Shown here: one piece after another, positions 54,713-62,676 of the stretch
Layout: every line of letters starts with the position of its first letter
How positions within the stretch are numbered: position 1 is the stretch's first letter
Program-made: the position numbers and the translations under genes
The notes under the pieces: model-generated
What the model saw: the letters and a program-made list of their open reading frames with translations, nothing else
Told to the model about the DNA's origin: nothing
The model's database searches: none
Origin: Calditrichia bacterium
GTDB taxonomy: Bacteria > Calditrichota > Calditrichia > RBG-13-44-9 > J075
Assembly (NCBI GenBank): GCA_028284445.1
Contig: JANQRS010000029.1
Coordinates: forward strand, 186,001-250,000
Direction: 5' to 3'
DNA length: 64,000 nucleotides

Positions 54713-56047
54713 TTAGCGACTACCGTCATAAAAGGTAAATTCAACTCTGGCTTCCATGCGACCGTTACCGATTGTGGACCCATCTGTAGGATAGAGAGAT
54801 ATTTTGTTGACCTTTGCAGCCGGCATATCCTGAACCATCTGGTCGAGGAACTGCAGTACCGAGCCTTTGGCGCCGGCGACCTTGGTGTAGACATTGTAGC
54901 GAGCGAAACGGCCGCTGGTGAGGCGATCGCCCTGCTGGAAGTAGGTCATTGAGAGGCCATTGCTGCGAGCCATCTGATTGATGTCTGCACGCACCTGGCT
55001 GATGCCGCCGCTGGTTTGACCCGCTGCGCCTGGTTGGGCATTTTGGCTGGCTATTTTTACAGATAAGTCGGCCAGGAACTTCGCCTGATTATCAACAAAG
55101 ACCACTTCTGCATGTTCTGTTTTCAGGTGCAAGGTTGCCAGATCGGCGGAGTTTTTTACTTCCGTGCGATACCGTGCAATGTCGTCGCGTGTATCTCCCA
55201 GCACGCTCAGGTAGACGCGACCGGGTGTAACAACGAGTAGGGAAGGGTCTGCATGCGCTGAATTCACATCAAGAAAACGATTGGCATAATTGACGTGGTA
55301 TTGATTGTCGCCGGTGTTTTGATTGAATTGACCACGCAAATCAGTTGGTACCGGACGCCTGTTGTTCAAATCGTTGCGCGAGGGCGTCGGGTTGGCGCCG
55401 GGATCGTTGCTGGTCAATGGCGGCGTTGATGTGTTCGCATTGCCGGAGCCGGGCGTGCTGCTTCCGCTGCTGCTACCGGGATTACTGGTATTGCCATTGT
55501 CGCTACCTTGATCGGTTGCTCCCGGCGGTGGCGTCGTTGCGTCATCGCCATTATCGACGGTAGCCGGTGGCGTCGTAACTGCTCCGGGCGCGGTAGTGGT
55601 TGTAGGCGCAGGCCGGCGAGCAATGCTGCCACTGTCGTCGCGATTGACCCACCACCAGCCACCAGCTGCCAATGAAAGCAGGAAAAGACCAATCAGCGAA
55701 TACAGCATCCAGTTGCTGCTACCGCTGTCTTCTTCGAAAACGCCGTCTTCATATTGCGATTGAAAATCATCTTCAACTGCAAAAGGATTTTCACGAGGCG
55801 TTTCCGTAACAGTCTCGTCAAACGTAACTGGCTCCTCAAAAACCGGTTCTTCGAAAAGCGGTGGTGGCGGAGGCGGCGGCGGCGGTTCAACCGGTTCAGA
55901 AAAAACGGTTGAAGTGTCGTCATCCGGCTGAAAAAAGGAAAAATCAAAATCAGCGGTTGGTTCTTCCGCCGGAACCGGTTCCACGGCTTCAAAGCTCGCG
56001 GTATCGTCCTGTTCGTCCGGCAGATCCAGTAAATTTAACTTAACCAT
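54713..56047 (-). CDS. PilN-motif / PilO-like single-pass membrane protein
   Basis: This 444-residue protein begins MVKLNLLDLPDE, close to the PilN cytoplasmic motif (xxINLLP) that docks on PilM. Residues 20-110 are acidic and proline-rich, with nine prolines in a row at 55-63. One membrane helix covers 113-133. A Thr/Ser/Gly/Pro linker (140-235) leads to a periplasmic PilO/GspM-like domain (about 300-444: ADLSVKIASQ, MARSNGLSMTYF, VLQFLDQMVQDMPAAKV). The PilM-like gene is directly upstream, which supports a PilM-PilN-PilO-type inner-membrane platform. It is not a canonical PilN or PilO. Confidence 0.7.
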   Translation of the reverse strand: MVKLNLLDLPDEQDDTASFEAVEPVPAEEPTADFDFSFFQPDDDTSTVFSEPVEPPPPPPPPPLFEEPVFEEPVTFDETVTETPRENPFAVEDDFQSQYEDGVFEEDSGSSNWMLYSLIGLFLLSLAAGGWWWVNRDDSGSIARRPAPTTTTAPGAVTTPPATVDNGDDATTPPPGATDQGSDNGNTSNPGSSSGSSTPGSGNANTSTPPLTSNDPGANPTPSRNDLNNRRPVPTDLRGQFNQNTGDNQYHVNYANRFLDVNSAHADPSLLVVTPGRVYLSVLGDTRDDIARYRTEVKNSADLATLHLKTEHAEVVFVDNQAKFLADLSVKIASQNAQPGAAGQTSGGISQVRADINQMARSNGLSMTYFQQGDRLTSGRFARYNVYTKVAGAKGSVLQFLDQMVQDMPAAKVNKISLYPTDGSTIGNGRMEARVEFTFYDGSR

Positions 56048-56077
56048 AACATTTTGCCTTCTTGGTCTATAATGCTA

Positions 56078-57007
56078 TTAAAATACATTGGAGAGTGGTT
56101 CTACAAATCGAAACGCTTCCATTGCATTAAAGTGTGCGTCATTGGTAATCAGGCGCCATTCCGTTGTGTCCGTAGGATTCAGTATCCGCAGGGGGATATG
56201 ACATTCATTCTGTAACTTCTCAAGCCAATGCGCTTTAAAATGGGTTCCATATAAATACACTTGAGAAATCATATAGTTGGGAATATCCAGAACCTCGGGG
56301 CGCTGAATTTCTTCAACCACTTTATTGAACAAGGCCAGGGCTTCGTCTTCATTCAGCTGATCAATGGCCTGTAAAGAGCTTGTATATGGTCTGAAGGAAT
56401 AATTCAGGAAATTTACCTCATCATTTACAATTACTTCATACCCTCGCTCCGAGAAGTTCACAAGCATCGACTGTCCCATAATGTTCGGGAAGAACCGCCG
56501 GAACAATTCATCAACCGTGAAGCAGTTCAGCCCAATGTTCTCAATCGGAAAACGGGCTTCAATAGCAACGGCTTTGACGAAGCTGATGAACGCACGATTT
56601 AACGCCACTGCCAGAATTTGCTCAATGGCATTATTCGAGCGTGAATACTCAGGCTCGTAAATAACATAGTCGTCAGCATTGCTCGTAAGTATATGATTTA
56701 TTTCAGATTTGGTCAGTTCGGAATAGGCGGATTTGGGGATGGCTTCATCTACCCAAATTTTTCGAACCAGGCTAAATTTCCCGGAAAGCAGAAACCGAAC
56801 ACTGTCAATCAGTATTTCGTTGGTTTCTGCGAGGGAATTCAAATGATTTGCGATTTGCAGCGCAGTGGTGGGTTTTTGAATGTTCTCGTAATTCAGTACA
56901 AAAGGCAACGGGCTTTCTATTACCTTTTGTACTACTAAGCTTTGTCCGCTATCGACATCCAGTTGGATCCAGGTGATACGGTTGTCTTGAAATGAAATAG
57001 TGTTGAT
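56078..57007 (-). CDS. PilM-like (actin-fold) protein
   Basis: This protein of about 309 residues has PilM-type features: NTISFQDNRITWIQL as the first strands, MLVNFSERGYEVIVND as a phosphate-loop-like strand pair, and VYLYGTHFKAHWLEKL with IPLRILNPTD near the end. It may bind ATP and recruit the PilN-like protein. No ATG, GTG or TTG exists before TTG 56908, which would delete the first strands. GGGAGG lies 6 nt before ATC 57007, so I show this start. The frame is also continuous with the upstream gene past its TAG, so readthrough is an alternative. Its sister genes are the PilN/PilO-like protein and the 574-residue coiled-coil protein. Confidence 0.7.
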   Translation of the reverse strand: MNTISFQDNRITWIQLDVDSGQSLVVQKVIESPLPFVLNYENIQKPTTALQIANHLNSLAETNEILIDSVRFLLSGKFSLVRKIWVDEAIPKSAYSELTKSEINHILTSNADDYVIYEPEYSRSNNAIEQILAVALNRAFISFVKAVAIEARFPIENIGLNCFTVDELFRRFFPNIMGQSMLVNFSERGYEVIVNDEVNFLNYSFRPYTSSLQAIDQLNEDEALALFNKVVEEIQRPEVLDIPNYMISQVYLYGTHFKAHWLEKLQNECHIPLRILNPTDTTEWRLITNDAHFNAMEAFRFVEPLSNVF

Positions 57008-57043
57008 ACTCAGCCTCCCTGTTACGCAGACTTTTACTGCAGT

Positions 57044-58768
57044 CTATTTGGGCTCTTCCCAGCTCTTGACGCCGTTTTCGATATAGCCGTGATTCTCGTG
57101 GCGCTTGTTGAAGACGACATAGAGTTTCTCGTTTATACCGTTGATAAGAGCTGTCGTTTCGTCGTTAATCACTTTAGACGCGCTACGCAGGTCGCTTGCT
57201 TCCTGGCTTGTACCGGCATTCTTCAGATCAGCGATAACCGGCAGAACTTGCTCGAAATGCGGGAGCAACGCCGGAATTCTACTTTTTACACGCGACGGAA
57301 TCTGCTTACTGTCAGCGATTATCGAGTCAAGACGGGCAACCTTACCCCCCAAATAACTCACGCGCTTTTCAATGTCCGAGAAATCCCGGCTTTCGATCCG
57401 GGTAGCCAGTGTGTCCATAGGATTAAGGACATCTTCAATCATCGGCTTTAATACAGAAAGTTTACGCTCCGTCTCAATTGCCTGTACAAATTCTTGCAAA
57501 CGCTTCGCGTAACGGTAAGACAGCTGATTGTTGAAGTCTTTCATTTCCGCCATGACTTCTTTCATGTCGAGAATGACGTCATCATACTTGTTCAGCTTGT
57601 ATTCCGTTTTGATACTATCCATGTACGAAATGCTGGAGTCCATGGAGGCATCAATCGCATTAACGTGTGGAAAAATAGACAAGTTTTTGATCGGGGCTGT
57701 GACAGATGTCAGCTTGTCGGCGAATTGATCCATAAGATTGGGGGACTCGACGGTCAGGCGCGGGCTGTTTTCCTGGAAGGAAACGATGTAACGCTGTTCG
57801 CCGTCCCAATTATCAGGATCGTAAAAATTGCTTTCATTGAATTTTACAAGAATGGAGTCGGTTTCATTCAACTGCAGCAGGCCATTGCTTCGTGCGACAG
57901 CCTCGTTTTCCGGCAGGCTGAATTCCGCGATGAGGTTACTGAGTGCGGATGCCTGCTGACCGAGGGCGCTGGCATCTGAACCGAGGTTTGCGCCGGCAAA
58001 GGACGTCATTGCGCCGTCAATACGATCGATGAATTTATTCAGGCGGTCACCGACACTGGTCACTTTCACGAGGTCGGAGCGAAGAATGTCGCCGGCCAGG
58101 CTGCCAATCGCCGCATATTGTTGCTTCCAGAACCCGTTCACTTTATCGCGTTCAATGTTGTTCATCATGGTGCCCAGGGTATCAACGTAGCGCTTGGCCA
58201 ATTCGGCGCCTTCGGCGATCGAATATTCATTGATGCGATCGGCCAGCGTATTCAGTGAGTCTGTATAAAGCTTCACGTCGTTAAATATCGGGAAGTCCAG
58301 ACTGCTGTTGAACTGGGCCAGATTCTCGGAGATCGCTTCTTTCTGGGAGATGATGTGGTCATGCTTTTGGAAATAGCGGGTGTTGAAACTCAAATCTCCG
58401 CTGATTTCATACAGGGATTGCGATACAGGTAAAATTGAATTTAATGTCGGAATCGACAAGACATTCTGAATCGCATCGTTCAGTTTGTTTGTCAGAACGC
58501 CGGCCTGCCGTCTGTTTTGCAGACCTTCTTCCTGCCGCAGGAACTCAACCAGTTGCTCCATGGAGTCAGCATGGACGTAGCGATTGTTCCTGCTATAGAA
58601 ATAGCGCTGTGCCTCGTAAACAGAATTCATGTTGTCGCGACTTGTTTCAGTCAACTCGGCCTGGTCCGACCAAATTTGTCCGGGAATCGTTAGCACCTGA
58701 TAGAGAACGAACGCCAGCACACCTACAAGGATTTTCAGAATAATCGATCCTTTGCCTTTCGTCGCCAT
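57044..58768 (-). CDS. Membrane-anchored coiled-coil protein of the PilM-like locus
   Basis: This 574-residue protein has one N-terminal membrane helix (about residues 9-29, IILKILVGVLAFVLYQVLTI) and a long, mostly alpha-helical periplasmic part with several heptad stretches (about 70-135, 175-290, 370-540). A short motif near the anchor (SRDNMNSVYEAQRYFYSRNNRYV) resembles the helix that begins type IV pilin-like and secretin-partner proteins, but I do not recognise the family. GGAGGAG lies 5 nt before ATG. It heads a three-gene unit with the PilM-like and PilN/PilO-like genes. Confidence 0.65.
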   Translation of the reverse strand: MATKGKGSIILKILVGVLAFVLYQVLTIPGQIWSDQAELTETSRDNMNSVYEAQRYFYSRNNRYVHADSMEQLVEFLRQEEGLQNRRQAGVLTNKLNDAIQNVLSIPTLNSILPVSQSLYEISGDLSFNTRYFQKHDHIISQKEAISENLAQFNSSLDFPIFNDVKLYTDSLNTLADRINEYSIAEGAELAKRYVDTLGTMMNNIERDKVNGFWKQQYAAIGSLAGDILRSDLVKVTSVGDRLNKFIDRIDGAMTSFAGANLGSDASALGQQASALSNLIAEFSLPENEAVARSNGLLQLNETDSILVKFNESNFYDPDNWDGEQRYIVSFQENSPRLTVESPNLMDQFADKLTSVTAPIKNLSIFPHVNAIDASMDSSISYMDSIKTEYKLNKYDDVILDMKEVMAEMKDFNNQLSYRYAKRLQEFVQAIETERKLSVLKPMIEDVLNPMDTLATRIESRDFSDIEKRVSYLGGKVARLDSIIADSKQIPSRVKSRIPALLPHFEQVLPVIADLKNAGTSQEASDLRSASKVINDETTALINGINEKLYVVFNKRHENHGYIENGVKSWEEPK

Positions 58769-59189
58769 GAAACTCCTCCAATAGAATGATTAAATAATTG
58801 AATATGTTTGATTTAGCATCATCTTAAATTTTAGCAAGAAAGTTTAACAAAATCTCCCGAAAATGTCAATCTGTTTTTTCAAATCGACCTGCTGTAAAGT
58901 ACTGTTTTGCTGGGTTTTTGGTACATTTTTATGTTCTGCAATCATACTTTCATTCAGTTGCAGGATTGTTGGCGGTTATCCCCCCTATCAAGGTTTCCGG
59001 GTGGAAACTGTGCTTGTGTCTATAAGATTAACCACGAATAAACACAAATTTTCGCGAAATTGAGGTGGGATTTCTTTACATAGAAGGCGCTTAGGCAGAC
59101 TATAGGGTTATCGGCGGGTATCCCCCCGGGTGGGAGATGGAGGGGGGATGCTTGCTCAATCACACAGAAATGCTGAATCTGTTACTCTG
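58769..59189. other. Intergenic region with degenerate palindrome
   Basis: This 421-bp gap between the coiled-coil gene (minus) and the esterase stop (minus) has no convincing gene. It holds the promoter of the coiled-coil operon near 58800-58860 and the partial palindrome at 59120-59149. The rest shows nothing that I can name. Confidence 0.5.
59120..59149. repeat. Partial copy of the C/G palindrome family
   Basis: ATCCCCCC (59120-59127) and GGGGGGAT (59142-59149) pair, and the right half GGGAGATGGAGGGGGGAT matches the family with one change and a shortened left arm. It lies after the esterase gene end. Confidence 0.7.
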
Positions 59190-59972
59190 CTAAGTCGCTA
59201 AAATGCGATTGGCGAAGCGGTCGATATTGGCAAAAACCAATTCTTTCTCGGCATCGACGCTAAGGATGTGATAGGACTTTTCCAGTGTCAGGGTTTCCTT
59301 CAATTCCGAAGAAATAGAGCCTGCGATTCGTGCGAGGTTATCATAGGCGATGGTATGATCCTGTTTGGAATGAATCAGTAGGGCGGGACTGATAATTTGC
59401 GGTAGCTCGTCACGCACATGTTTGATCAACTCCAGAAATTGAATCAGGCTGCTAAGGGGGTAACGCGGATAAGCAGCACTGCGTTTCTTTGCCTCCGGGT
59501 CCATAATGTCCGGGCCGTTCTTCTTGTGCTGGTAGCGCCGGATGTATTGCAGGATTGGCAAAAAGCGCAGACGCCAATCCTCCAACTCCACAACACCGGC
59601 AAGCGACACAACTGCTTTCACCGGGTAATTCGCGGCCACATGCAGCGCCAACGCCCCGCCCATTGATTGCCCGCAGACAATCACCGTGCGAAAATCATTT
59701 TGCAATTCTTCGTAATAAGTTTCAGCTGCCTTTAGCCATTCCCGGTAGTGAATGTTTTCCATATCCTCCGGGCTGGTACCATGACCCGGAAGTAATGGTA
59801 CCCAAACGGAATACCCTTTCTCTGAAAAGTAGTCGGCAAAGTCCCGCCCTTCATAGGTCGATCCGGTAAAACCATGAAGGAACAGAAAGGCAGTCTCGCT
59901 TTTTTCGATGCGAATGGGCTCGGCGCCAGGCATGAATGCCGGGGTCTTTTTGCTGGTGTCGGAAGTGGACAT
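59190..59972 (-). CDS. Alpha/beta hydrolase, carboxylesterase/monoglyceride-lipase-like
   Basis: This 260-residue cytoplasmic esterase has FLFLHGFTGSTYEGRD as the oxyanion loop, the nucleophile Ser in CGQSMGGALALH, Asp in IHSKQDHTIA and His in KSYHILSVD. The pattern matches Est30/monoacylglycerol-lipase-like enzymes. The substrate is unknown. ATG 59972 is preferred, with GGAG 9 nt upstream; a TTG 21 nt earlier is possible. Its start overlaps the asd stop codon, so it may be translated from the asd transcript. Confidence 0.88.
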   Translation of the reverse strand: MSTSDTSKKTPAFMPGAEPIRIEKSETAFLFLHGFTGSTYEGRDFADYFSEKGYSVWVPLLPGHGTSPEDMENIHYREWLKAAETYYEELQNDFRTVIVCGQSMGGALALHVAANYPVKAVVSLAGVVELEDWRLRFLPILQYIRRYQHKKNGPDIMDPEAKKRSAAYPRYPLSSLIQFLELIKHVRDELPQIISPALLIHSKQDHTIAYDNLARIAGSISSELKETLTLEKSYHILSVDAEKELVFANIDRFANRILAT

Positions 59973-59973
59973 C

Positions 59974-60981
59974 CTACAGCGCTCCGCGGTCAATCAGGGC
60001 TTCGGCAATTTGAATGGAATTGGTTGCCGCCCCTTTGCGAAGATTGTCGCTGACAATCCACATATTGATCCCGTTTTCGATGCTGGTGTCCTGGCGAATG
60101 CGTCCGACAAATATCTCATCGCGCTCGTGCGCATCCAACGGCATCGGGTAGGTGTTATGCGATGGCTGATCCTGTATGACAACACCTGTTGCCCCCTTTA
60201 GGGCGTCGCGGATAGCTGCCGGTGTGACCGGCTTTTCGAAGGCCAGATTGACCGATTCCGAATGTCCGCCGAATACCGGGACACGGACACAGGTTGCCGT
60301 AATTTGCAAGCTGTCATCACCCATGATTTTCCGGGTTTCATTGACCATCTTATGTTCTTCTTTTGTGTAGCCATCTTCATAAAAAACATCAATATGCGGC
60401 AGGCAGTTGTAGGCGATTTGGTGCGGGTATGCCGGTTCGTCAACAGTGGCTTCCGCAATTTCCTGAACCAACTGCGTAACCGCCTGCTGACCACTGCCGG
60501 TGACCGCCTGGTAGGTTGACACAACAATGCGTTGAATACCGAATGCCTGATGAAGTGGATGCAGTACTGCGACCATTTGGATGGTGGAACAGTTGGGGTT
60601 GGCGATGATGCCATTGTGCGCCGCCAGGGCCTGCGGGTTTACTTCCGGCACAACCAGCGGCACCTTCGAATCCATGCGCCAGGCGCTGGAGTTGTCGATG
60701 GCCACTGCACCGGCCGCGGCCGCAATTGGCGCATAGGTCTCGCTAATGCTGCCACCGGCTGAAAACAGGGCGATGTCAACGCCTTCGAATACCGTCTCGT
60801 CCAGTACCGTTACCGGGATTTGCTGACCCTGCCATTCAATGGTTTTGCCCCGCGAGCGCTCGGAAGCAATGGGGACCAGCTTGCCGACCGGGAATTGCCG
60901 CTCGGCAAGAAGTTTAATCATTTTTTGGCCGACGAGTCCCGTGCTGCCGGCCACTGCGACTGTATATGACTTCGTACTCAT
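59974..60981 (-). CDS. asd: Aspartate-semialdehyde dehydrogenase
   Basis: This 335-residue ASD makes aspartate semialdehyde for lysine, threonine and methionine synthesis. It has AGSTGLVGQKM at the NADP site, the catalytic Cys in IANPNCSTIQMVAVL, YQAVTGSGQQAV and CVRVPVFGGHSESV with its catalytic His. ATG 60981 is chosen because GGGG lies 6 nt upstream; earlier starts would add about 45 residues encoded in the hairpin leader. A 26-bp-stem inverted repeat lies 26 bp upstream of the start. Confidence 0.96.
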   Translation of the reverse strand: MSTKSYTVAVAGSTGLVGQKMIKLLAERQFPVGKLVPIASERSRGKTIEWQGQQIPVTVLDETVFEGVDIALFSAGGSISETYAPIAAAAGAVAIDNSSAWRMDSKVPLVVPEVNPQALAAHNGIIANPNCSTIQMVAVLHPLHQAFGIQRIVVSTYQAVTGSGQQAVTQLVQEIAEATVDEPAYPHQIAYNCLPHIDVFYEDGYTKEEHKMVNETRKIMGDDSLQITATCVRVPVFGGHSESVNLAFEKPVTPAAIRDALKGATGVVIQDQPSHNTYPMPLDAHERDEIFVGRIRQDTSIENGINMWIVSDNLRKGAATNSIQIAEALIDRGAL

Positions 60982-61006
60982 TATTAGCCCCGACTTTAAA
61001 CGAATC

Positions 61007-61063
61007 CCAAATTCCAACAGGAAAAATTCCAAAACTATTGAAATTTTTCCTGTTGGAATTTGG
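61007..61063. repeat. 26-bp inverted repeat in the asd leader
   Basis: Arms 61007-61032 and 61038-61063 are reverse complements with one mismatch and a 5-nt loop. It would form a long A/U-rich hairpin in the 5' leader of asd and lies in the divergent region shared with the deacetylase gene. It may be a regulatory element or a small mobile repeat. Confidence 0.85.
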
Positions 61064-61239
61064 AAATTAAGGTCTTTTTTCACTTTATCCGCTTTTTTGA
61101 AAAAAAATAAATACAAAAATGCGAAATCTGTCTAAATTGCTGCTTGATTTTCGGTATATGTTGTGCATTCCCGAACCCATAATTACACGAATTCTAGCGC
61201 CTAAATCAACGACATATTTTAAAGCCCGGTAGTAATTTT

Positions 61240-62553
61240 ATGGCGAAACAGTTCTGCTTCAGGCATCCTGAGCTCTCAACACGCAGCAAATGTTATCAGT
61301 GTAAACGATTTATATGTGTTGACTGCCGCCAGAACCTCAGCCATCACTATTTCTGTAGCCGCTGGTGTCACACCAAATATCGCCTCAGTGGCTTATCAAG
61401 CCGCTTCCGCAAAAACCGGGTGAGTTTCCTGCTAGGATGGAATTTGCTGCTGACCGCGGGATTGGTTGCTCTCTTCATGAAACCGCCGGTGCAGCCACCG
61501 CCATTGGCTGCTGCCGATTCGACTGAAGCGGCTCCGCTGCTGCCGGAAATGACCGTCCAGGAAGATCCCGGTATCAGCAACTTTGCCGATTTCCTCTATA
61601 ATGCCAAGGCGATGCGCTCGCAGCCTTTCCGCGACAAACGCTACACATTTGAAGTTGATGCGGATCGCGGCTCGGTGGTAACGATCTGGCACAATGATCA
61701 GACTGTTCGCAGCGAAATGGTACGCTGGTCCGGTGTGCATCGCTATCCCGTGCGATTGACATATTCTGAAAATCGCCTGCGGATCATGGTTTGGGATCGC
61801 TTCCAGGATTTGGTTCACCATGATCACCTTACTATTGAATATCAAAATGACGGCATGGAATCCTTGCGCTATTCCTTTGACCGCGGTGATCGGAATCGGC
61901 GCCAGATTTCACTGACTTTCGACGGTGGATCCGGTCATGGCTCAGCAGAAATTATTCTTGACATCTTGAAAAAAAACAATGTGATAACCACATTTTTCAT
62001 TACCGGTCAATTTGTGAAGCGGTATCCCAATGTGGTACTGCGGATGTTGCACGATGGCCATGAAATCGGCAATCACACCTATGATCATCCTCACCTGACG
62101 ACCTTTGAACAAAATGGTAAACACGATATTGGCGAGACGGTTGATCGTGCTTATGTGCAGCATCAGCTTTTGTTGACGGACAGCCTGTTCTACGGTTTAA
62201 CCGGACAGCATATGATGCCGTACTGGCGGGCGCCATACGGTGAATACAATCAGGAAATCCTTGACTGGGCGGCTGAGGTCGGGTTTAAGCATATCCGCTG
62301 GACGCGCGGTTTTGATACCTTCGATTGGGTTGCCGATACAACTTCGAAGCTATACCGCACGCCGGATGAGGTAAGTACGGCCATTCTCAATCGTGATAAT
62401 GAGTATCAGGAGCTGAACGGCGCTGTGGTACTGATGCATCTTGGCTCCAGCCGGGAGACGGAACAGATGCACCTGATGCTGCCTGGATTAATTCCCGAAT
62501 TGAAGCGCCGTGGCTTTTCGCCTGTGACGATTTCCGATTTGTTAAAGAGATGA
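61240..62553 (+). CDS. Zinc-finger, membrane-anchored polysaccharide deacetylase
   Basis: This 437-residue protein has a Cys/His-rich B-box-like N-terminus (Cys6, His9, Cys18, Cys21, Cys26, Cys29, Cys39, Cys43), a membrane helix (about 60-80, FLLGWNLLLTAGLVALFM), a beta-rich linker (100-215) and a NodB deacetylase domain (about 222-436). NodB motifs are TFDGG at Asp228-Gly229, GNHTYDHPHL with His279/His283, and WRAPYGEYN. The metal-binding Asp of the usual TFDDG is Gly here. Family enzymes deacetylate peptidoglycan or other glycans in the periplasm. The TamB-like gene follows 123 bp later. Confidence 0.88.
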   Translation: MAKQFCFRHPELSTRSKCYQCKRFICVDCRQNLSHHYFCSRWCHTKYRLSGLSSRFRKNRVSFLLGWNLLLTAGLVALFMKPPVQPPPLAAADSTEAAPLLPEMTVQEDPGISNFADFLYNAKAMRSQPFRDKRYTFEVDADRGSVVTIWHNDQTVRSEMVRWSGVHRYPVRLTYSENRLRIMVWDRFQDLVHHDHLTIEYQNDGMESLRYSFDRGDRNRRQISLTFDGGSGHGSAEIILDILKKNNVITTFFITGQFVKRYPNVVLRMLHDGHEIGNHTYDHPHLTTFEQNGKHDIGETVDRAYVQHQLLLTDSLFYGLTGQHMMPYWRAPYGEYNQEILDWAAEVGFKHIRWTRGFDTFDWVADTTSKLYRTPDEVSTAILNRDNEYQELNGAVVLMHLGSSRETEQMHLMLPGLIPELKRRGFSPVTISDLLKR

Positions 62554-62676
62554 ACTTTTGTTGCGATAAGCTGTTAAAGAACCAATAGGATAAGTGCAGA
62601 ATTCATTGTGTTGCGCCTAAACATGTAGTACTTTGAAAGTCTGTAGATTTTCGGGTTCAGTCGTTGAGACAAAACG

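Noticed and set aside
55345..55992. Proline- and arginine-rich frames opposite and beside the PilN/PilO-like gene
   Set aside because: They are shadows of the low-complexity Pro/Thr/Ser linker, with no SD or motif.
57044..57049. In-frame TAG between the coiled-coil gene and the PilM-like frame as a recoded stop
   Set aside because: A strong SD and a fresh start site follow, and no other in-frame TAG suggests recoding; kept only as an alternative in the AUC finding.
58863..59063. 66-codon plus-strand frame with cysteines and a hydrophobic stretch
   Set aside because: No SD, no family motif and base use unlike the neighbours; it lies in a promoter region.
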